Shown here in pieces: positions 48,917 through 53,296 of a stretch of DNA of 53,296 nt. The stretch is taken from assembly GCA_937891085.1 (NCBI GenBank), contig CALAEY010000085.1, positions 1-53,296 of the forward strand. The letters run 5' to 3'. Within the stretch, counting starts at the first letter, position 1. The number at the start of each line of letters is the position of its first letter. The DNA is from an uncultured Prevotellaceae bacterium. GTDB lineage: Bacteria > Bacteroidota > Bacteroidia > Bacteroidales > Bacteroidaceae. The notes beneath the pieces were generated by a model. That model was not told the DNA's origin. It saw nothing but the letters and a program-made list of their open reading frames with translations, and searched no databases. Both the position numbers and the translations under genes were made by a program.

Positions 48917-49717
48917 ATGATATTTCTTAAAACTGAAGATGAAATAGAACTGCTGCGAAAGAGTAACCTCTTGGTTGGTAAAACGCTTGCAGAAGTTGCC
49001 AAGGTTTTACAACCGGGAGTTACCACCGCAGAACTTGACAAAGTAGCGGAAGAGTTCATTAGAGATAATGGCGCTGAACCTACTTTTAAGGGTTACCTAA
49101 ATCCGTACGGAGGTATTCCTTTTCCAGCATCAATCTGCACTTCTGTCAATGGACAGGTGGTGCATGGAGTTCCTGGAAACGTCGAGCTGAAAGACGGAGA
49201 TATAGTTTCAGTTGATTGTGGAGTAAAGCTAAACGGCTTTTGCGGAGATTCGGCCTACACGTTTTGTGTAGGGGAGGTCTCAGAAGAAGTCCGAAATCTA
49301 TTGAAGGTAACTAAAGAAGCCCTGTACATAGGTATAAGGGAAGCCGTAGAAGGCAAGAGAGTGGGTGATATAGGGTATGCCATTCAGCAATATTGCGAAG
49401 GGCATAACTATGGTGTTGTGAGAGAATTTGCCGGACATGGCATCGGACGTGAGATGCATGAAGATCCATTCGTTCCGAATTTCGGAAAGCGGGGATCAGG
49501 TCCATTGCTGAAGCGGGGCATGTGCATCGCCATCGAGCCGATGATTACTTTAGGAGAAAGAAAGGTAGTTTTAGAGAATGATGATTGGACTGTGAGGACG
49601 TTAGATTTTAGTGCAGCCGCTCATTTCGAGCACAGCATGGCCATCACGTCAGGAAAAGCCGACATCTTGTCATCGTTCGAGTTTATTGATGAAGTTTTAG
49701 GAGATAAAGTTTTTTGA
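48917..49717 (+). CDS. map: Methionine aminopeptidase, type I
   Basis: Removes the N-terminal Met from new proteins. The 266-residue protein shows the metal-ligand motifs ICTSVNGQVVHGVPG, DGDIVSVDCGVKLNGFCGD, FAGHGIGREMHEDP and IAIEPMIT. It is translated from the same transcript, 10 bases after secY. Confidence 0.97.
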   Translation: MIFLKTEDEIELLRKSNLLVGKTLAEVAKVLQPGVTTAELDKVAEEFIRDNGAEPTFKGYLNPYGGIPFPASICTSVNGQVVHGVPGNVELKDGDIVSVDCGVKLNGFCGDSAYTFCVGEVSEEVRNLLKVTKEALYIGIREAVEGKRVGDIGYAIQQYCEGHNYGVVREFAGHGIGREMHEDPFVPNFGKRGSGPLLKRGMCIAIEPMITLGERKVVLENDDWTVRTLDFSAAAHFEHSMAITSGKADILSSFEFIDEVLGDKVF

Positions 49718-49726
49718 TTTTTATTT

Positions 49727-49945
49727 ATGGCAAAGCAGTCTGCAATAGAACAAGATGGAGTTATAGTCGAGGCATTGTCTAATGCAATGTTTCGTGTTGA
49801 GCTGGAAAATGGACATGAGATCACAGCTCATATCTCAGGCAAGATGAGAATGCACTACATTAAGATTCTTCCTGGTGATAGAGTGAAAGTGGAAATGTCT
49901 CCCTATGATTTAACAAAAGGTAGAATTTCATTTAGATATAAATAA
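49727..49945 (+). CDS. infA: Translation initiation factor IF-1
   Basis: A 72-residue OB-fold factor. QDGVIVEALSNAMFRVELEN, then HISGKMRMHYIKILPGDRV and EMSPYDLTKGRISFRY, is the full IF-1 signature. Confidence 0.98.
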   Translation: MAKQSAIEQDGVIVEALSNAMFRVELENGHEITAHISGKMRMHYIKILPGDRVKVEMSPYDLTKGRISFRYK

Positions 49946-49953
49946 TAAGCGAT

Positions 49954-50070
49954 ATGAAAGTACGAGTTTCCATAAAGAAGCGCACACCAGAGTGCAAGAT
50001 CGTTCGTCGTCATGGCACTTTGTATGTAATTAACAAGAAAAATCCCAAGTTTAAGTTGCGTCAGGGATAA
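49954..50070 (+). CDS. rpmJ: Ribosomal protein bL36, cysteine-poor form
   Basis: A 38-residue protein, MKVRVSIKKRTPECKIVRRH and onward to KNPKFKLRQG. Only one Cys remains of the zinc ribbon (normally C-x2-C, C, H), so it should not bind zinc in the usual way. The same kind is usual in Bacteroidetes. It lies 8 bases after infA. Confidence 0.96.
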   Translation: MKVRVSIKKRTPECKIVRRHGTLYVINKKNPKFKLRQG

Positions 50071-50084
50071 TATTATTATTTTTG
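50056..50084 (+). promoter_or_regulatory. Candidate internal promoter before rpsM
   Basis: TATTTTTG (50077-50084) fits TAnnTTTG, followed by GCATAA; a TTG lies 18 bases upstream (50056-50058) inside rpmJ. It would give the alpha group (rpsM-rpsK-rpsD-rpoA-rplQ) an extra promoter. Confidence 0.45.
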
Positions 50085-50102
50085 CATAAAATAATTTAGT
50101 AT

Positions 50103-50483
50103 ATGGCAATAAGAATAGTTGGTGTAGATTTGCCTCAAGAGAAAAGAGGTGAAATTGCGTTAACCTATATTTTCGGTATAGGTCGCAGTAGCTCAGGTAA
50201 GATACTTGACAAGGCAGGTGTCGACAGAGACCTGAAGGTGAAAGACTGGACTGATGATCAGGCAGCAAAGATCCGTGAGATCATTGGCGCTGAGTACAAG
50301 GTAGAGGGTGACCTCCGCTCTGAAGTTCAGATGAATATTAAGCGATTGATGGACATCGGTTGCTACCGTGGCGTTCGTCATCGTATTGGACTCCCAGTAC
50401 GCGGTCAGAGTACTAAGAACAATGCCCGCACACGTAAGGGTAGAAAGAAGACAGTTGCTAATAAGAAGAAAGCTACTAAATAA
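50103..50483 (+). CDS. rpsM: Ribosomal protein uS13
   Basis: A 126-residue head protein. MAIRIVGVDLPQEKRGEIAL, YIFGIGRSSSGKIL and RGVRHRIGLPVRGQSTKNNA are family marks. It opens the alpha group behind a possible internal promoter. Confidence 0.97.
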   Translation: MAIRIVGVDLPQEKRGEIALTYIFGIGRSSSGKILDKAGVDRDLKVKDWTDDQAAKIREIIGAEYKVEGDLRSEVQMNIKRLMDIGCYRGVRHRIGLPVRGQSTKNNARTRKGRKKTVANKKKATK

Positions 50484-50494
50484 TAATTGTTAAT

Positions 50495-50884
50495 ATGGCA
50501 AAAAAGACAGTTGCAGCAAAAAAAAGAGTTGTGAAGGTTGATGCAGTAGGACAGTTGCATGTTCACTCATCATTCAACAACATTATTGTGTCCCTGGCCA
50601 ACAGCGAAGGCCAGATCATTTCCTGGTCATCAGCCGGAAAGATGGGATTTAGAGGCTCAAAGAAAAACACTCCTTATGCAGCTCAGATGGCAGCAGAGGA
50701 TTGTGCAAAGGTCGCTTACGATCTGGGTCTGAGAAAAGTCAAAGCTTATGTTAAGGGTCCAGGCAACGGACGTGAATCTGCTATTCGCAGCATCCATGGC
50801 GCTGGTATTGAGGTTACAGAGATTATCGACGTTACTCCACTTCCACACAATGGCTGCCGTCCTCCTAAGAGACGTAGAGTATAA
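50495..50884 (+). CDS. rpsK: Ribosomal protein uS11
   Basis: A 129-residue platform protein. GQLHVHSSFNNIIVSLANSE, FRGSKKNTPYAAQMAAEDCA and TPLPHNGCRPPKRRRV are typical. Confidence 0.97.
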   Translation: MAKKTVAAKKRVVKVDAVGQLHVHSSFNNIIVSLANSEGQIISWSSAGKMGFRGSKKNTPYAAQMAAEDCAKVAYDLGLRKVKAYVKGPGNGRESAIRSIHGAGIEVTEIIDVTPLPHNGCRPPKRRRV

Positions 50885-50928
50885 TTGAGCAACAAGTTCA
50901 TGAATTAACAATTAAAAACTAGAAGAAA

Positions 50929-51534
50929 ATGGCTAGATATACTGGACCAAAATCAAGAATTGCCCGCAAATTTGGAGAGGCTATCTTCGGACCTGACAAA
51001 GTTCTTTCAAACAAGAACTATCCTCCAGGTTCACAGGGCAACAGCAGAAAGAGAAAATCTTCAGAGTATGGCGTACAGCTGCGTGAGAAGCAGAAAGCTA
51101 AATATACTTACGGCGTTTTAGAGAAGCAGTTCTCTAACCTGTTCAAGAAGGCCGCTTCACAGAAGGGTATTACTGGTGAGGTACTGCTCCAGTTGCTCGA
51201 GCAGCGTCTGGACAACATCGTTTACCGCCTGGGTATTGCTAAGACACGTGCTGCTGCACGTCAGATGGTAAGCCACAAGCACATCACTGTAGACGGTGAG
51301 GTGGTTAATATCCCATCATACTCTGTTAAGCCAGGTCAGGTGATTGGCGTTCGCGAGCGTTCAAAGTCTCTCGAAGTGATTGCCGATTCTTTGGCAGGTT
51401 TCAATCACAGCAAGTATCCTTGGTTAGAGTGGGATGACAGCTCTAAGACAGGTAAATTGCTGCACGTTCCTGAAAGAGCCGATATTCCAGAGAATATCAA
51501 AGAGCATTTGATCGTTGAGTTGTATTCTAAATAA
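50929..51534 (+). CDS. rpsD: Ribosomal protein uS4
   Basis: A 201-residue 16S rRNA binder, in E. coli also the repressor of the alpha operon. MARYTGPKSRIARKFGEAIF and the S4 domain LLEQRLDNIVYRLGIAKTR plus ARQMVSHKHITVDGEVVNIP are present; no zinc-binding Cys cluster. Confidence 0.97.
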   Translation: MARYTGPKSRIARKFGEAIFGPDKVLSNKNYPPGSQGNSRKRKSSEYGVQLREKQKAKYTYGVLEKQFSNLFKKAASQKGITGEVLLQLLEQRLDNIVYRLGIAKTRAAARQMVSHKHITVDGEVVNIPSYSVKPGQVIGVRERSKSLEVIADSLAGFNHSKYPWLEWDDSSKTGKLLHVPERADIPENIKEHLIVELYSK

Positions 51535-51544
51535 TAAATAATAG

Positions 51545-52537
51545 ATGTCGATATTAGCATTTCAAAAACCCGATAAAGTCGTAATGGTGGAGGCAGATCC
51601 TAAGTACGGTAAGTTCGAATTCCGTCCTTTGGAGCCAGGCTTTGGTATTACCATCGGTAATGCCCTGCGCCGCATCCTGCTTTCTTCATTAGAAGGCTTC
51701 GCCATCACCACTATTCATATAGATGGTGTTGAACATGAATTTGCCAGCGTTCCAGGAGTGAAGGAAGATGTGACAAACATCATCCTGAATCTGAAACAGG
51801 TGCGATTCAAACAAGTAGTTGAAGATTTCGAGACAGAGAAAGTAAGCATCTTTGTCGAGAATTCTACAGAGTTTAAAGCCGGAGACATAGGTAAATATCT
51901 GAATGGATTTGAAGTGTTAAATCCTGAACTGGTTATTTGTCATTTAGATGAAAAAGCAACCATGCAGATAGATCTTACCATTAACAAAGGCCGTGGTTAT
52001 ACACCAGCTGACGAGAACCGTCAGTATTGCACCGATGTTAATGTGTTGCCTATCGACTCTATCTACACTCCGATACGTAATGTCAAGTACACCATCGAGC
52101 CTTATCGCGTGGAGCAGAAGACCGACTACGATAAGCTGGTGCTTGAGATTACTACCGATGGTTCCATACATCCGAAGGAGGCTTTGAAGGAAGCCGCAAA
52201 GATCCTGATTCACCACTTCATGCTGTTCTCAGATGAGAAGATCACTCTGGAGCCCAATGAGACAGATGGTAATGAGGAGTTTGATGAGGAAGTACTGCAC
52301 ATGCGTCAGTTGCTCAAGACGAAGCTCATCGATATGGATCTCTCTGTACGTGCCCTCAACTGCTTGAAGGCAGCAGATGTAGATACACTGGGTGACCTCG
52401 TTCAGTACAACAAGAACGACCTGCTCAAGTTCCGCAACTTCGGCAAGAAATCGCTCACCGAGCTTGATGATTTGCTCGCGAGTCTGAATCTACAGTTTGG
52501 AATGGATATTACAAGATATAAATTAGATAAAGAATAA
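51545..52537 (+). CDS. rpoA: RNA polymerase subunit alpha
   Basis: A 330-residue subunit that forms the dimer base of RNA polymerase. The N-terminal domain has FEFRPLEPGFGITIGNALRR and LLSSLEGFAITTIHIDGVEH; the C-terminal DNA-binding domain has LDLSVRALNCLKAADVDTLG-like residues and LLKFRNFGKKSLTELDDLL. Two bases before rplQ. Confidence 0.98.
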   Translation: MSILAFQKPDKVVMVEADPKYGKFEFRPLEPGFGITIGNALRRILLSSLEGFAITTIHIDGVEHEFASVPGVKEDVTNIILNLKQVRFKQVVEDFETEKVSIFVENSTEFKAGDIGKYLNGFEVLNPELVICHLDEKATMQIDLTINKGRGYTPADENRQYCTDVNVLPIDSIYTPIRNVKYTIEPYRVEQKTDYDKLVLEITTDGSIHPKEALKEAAKILIHHFMLFSDEKITLEPNETDGNEEFDEEVLHMRQLLKTKLIDMDLSVRALNCLKAADVDTLGDLVQYNKNDLLKFRNFGKKSLTELDDLLASLNLQFGMDITRYKLDKE

Positions 52538-52539
52538 AA

Positions 52540-53031
52540 ATGAGACATAATAAGAAATTCAACCACCTCGGTCGTACTGCTTCTCATAGAAACGCCATGC
52601 TGTCAAACATGGCAGTTTCTCTGATCAAGCACAAAAGAATCACTACGACCGTAGAGAAGGCTAAGGCTCTGAAGAAGTTTGTTGAGCCTCTTCTCACCAA
52701 GTCAAAGAATGACACCACTAACTCTCGTCGCGTAGTGTTCAGCTACCTCAAGGACAAGTATGCCATTACAGAGCTCTTCAAGGAGATTTCTGTGAAGATC
52801 GCCGATCGTCCAGGAGGTTACACCCGCATCATCAAGACTGGCCATCGTCTGGGTGACAACGCTTCAATGTGCTTCATTGAGCTTGTTGACTATGATGACA
52901 ACATGGCTAAGGAGAAGGTGGCTAAGAAGTCAACTCGTACGCGTCGCTCTAAGAAAGCTGCAGCTGCACCTGCTGCTGAGGAAGCACCAGTTGCAGAAGA
53001 GGCTAAGGCTGAGGAAGCTAAGGCCGAGTAA
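52540..53031 (+). CDS. rplQ: Ribosomal protein bL17 with Ala/Glu-rich tail
   Basis: A 163-residue protein. MRHNKKFNHLGRTASHRNAM and DRPGGYTRIIKTGHRLGDNA mark L17. The last 40 residues are Lys/Arg then Ala/Glu-rich (AAAAPAAEEAPVAEEAKAEE), an extension common in Bacteroidetes and likely disordered. It ends the superoperon. Confidence 0.97.
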   Translation: MRHNKKFNHLGRTASHRNAMLSNMAVSLIKHKRITTTVEKAKALKKFVEPLLTKSKNDTTNSRRVVFSYLKDKYAITELFKEISVKIADRPGGYTRIIKTGHRLGDNASMCFIELVDYDDNMAKEKVAKKSTRTRRSKKAAAAPAAEEAPVAEEAKAEEAKAE

Positions 53032-53056
53032 TTGCCAACTATTCAATTCTATAGAC

Positions 53057-53087
53057 AGTCGCCCCAGAGATGGGGCGACTTTTTTTG
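53057..53087 (+). terminator. Intrinsic terminator of the ribosomal superoperon
   Basis: AGTCGCCCCA (53057-53066) and TGGGGCGACT (53071-53080) around GAGA, followed by TTTTTTT. A textbook structure 26 bases after rplQ. Confidence 0.95.
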
Positions 53088-53296
53088 TGTTCTGCTAAAT
53101 CTTATTTAGGGATCGATGAAAGGTAAGCATTCGATAAACTCCATTGGACTGTAGCTGCTATACTGTCAGTCACCATTATGACTGAGGTCATTCTCCGTTT
53201 TGCCTGAGGTCAGTCAAGGTGAGGACGAAGCTCAGTCATCGCCGTGACTGAGCACACGGATCAACTTGTCTGATTCACAAAGATGCTTATCTTAGG
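53088..53296. other. Non-coding end of the window with short inverted repeats
   Basis: No gene recognised. It holds TCAGTCA/TGACTGA around a 6-base loop (53166-53185) and GCTCAGTCA/TGACTGAGC (53230-53253), the same stem with another loop, plus further CTGAGGTCA pieces between them. Confidence 0.6.

Noticed and set aside
1..53296. rRNA and tRNA genes
   Set aside because: No sequence resembling conserved rRNA blocks or tRNA arms was seen on either strand by eye; a dedicated search would settle it.

Overview
The window looks like a chromosomal segment from a Bacteroidales bacterium, most likely Prevotellaceae. Evidence: promoters of the Bacteroidetes type (TAnnTTTG near -7, often with TTTG/TTG 19-22 bases upstream) precede many genes; most genes lack Shine-Dalgarno sequences; SusC-like plug proteins, DUF4369, BF3164-like, DUF3467 and glycyl-tRNA synthetase of the single-chain type are present; ribosomal protein L36 and S14 are of the cysteine-poor type and L17 has an Ala/Glu-rich tail.

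Left part (1-4650): accessory DNA. A 5'-cut IS1595-like transposase runs off the left edge, followed by an AT-rich, tightly overlapping gene group (a DUF4417 protein, a second reading frame that looks like its displaced C-terminal half, and a third unknown gene) and, convergent to it, a one-gene type IIG-like restriction-methylase.

Middle (4650-33200): core and envelope genes. A small coiled-coil protein; two tandem secreted proteins made only of a carboxypeptidase-regulatory-like domain and a TonB plug; glyS and an FKBP lipoprotein; a reverse-strand MurNAc salvage operon (namZ-like GH171 lipoprotein, a sodium:solute symporter fused in frame to a SpoIID/LytB domain, a BadF-type sugar kinase, murQ); asd; a decayed DUF4160/DUF2442 pair; a DUF4369 protein with a LolD-like ATPase; DUF1846; a collapsed BF3164-like gene; an NSS transporter with a helix-hairpin-helix protein; VanZ, murF, folP, cdaA; pta-ackA; an HU-type protein; an alkaline phosphatase; and a glycosyltransferase-radC-DUF59-lpxH operon.

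Right part (33480-53090): translation. efp and rpmH diverge; DUF3467 precedes one continuous str-S10-spc-alpha superoperon from rpsL to rplQ with secY, map, infA and rpoA, ended by a strong terminator at 53057-53087. rpoBC and the L11-L10 genes, which usually lie just upstream in Bacteroidetes, are not in the window.

Structures outside genes are notable: AT-rich 7-base tandem repeats at five or more places (three supply or overlap stop codons and one is translated inside the symporter fusion), a degenerate 22-23-base tandem hairpin array, an 18-bp inverted repeat, and families of short palindromes. The best candidates for something undescribed are the split DUF4417 module with its G6 tract, the transporter-SpoIID fusion and the tandem plug-only proteins. 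No rRNA, tRNA or CRISPR array was seen.
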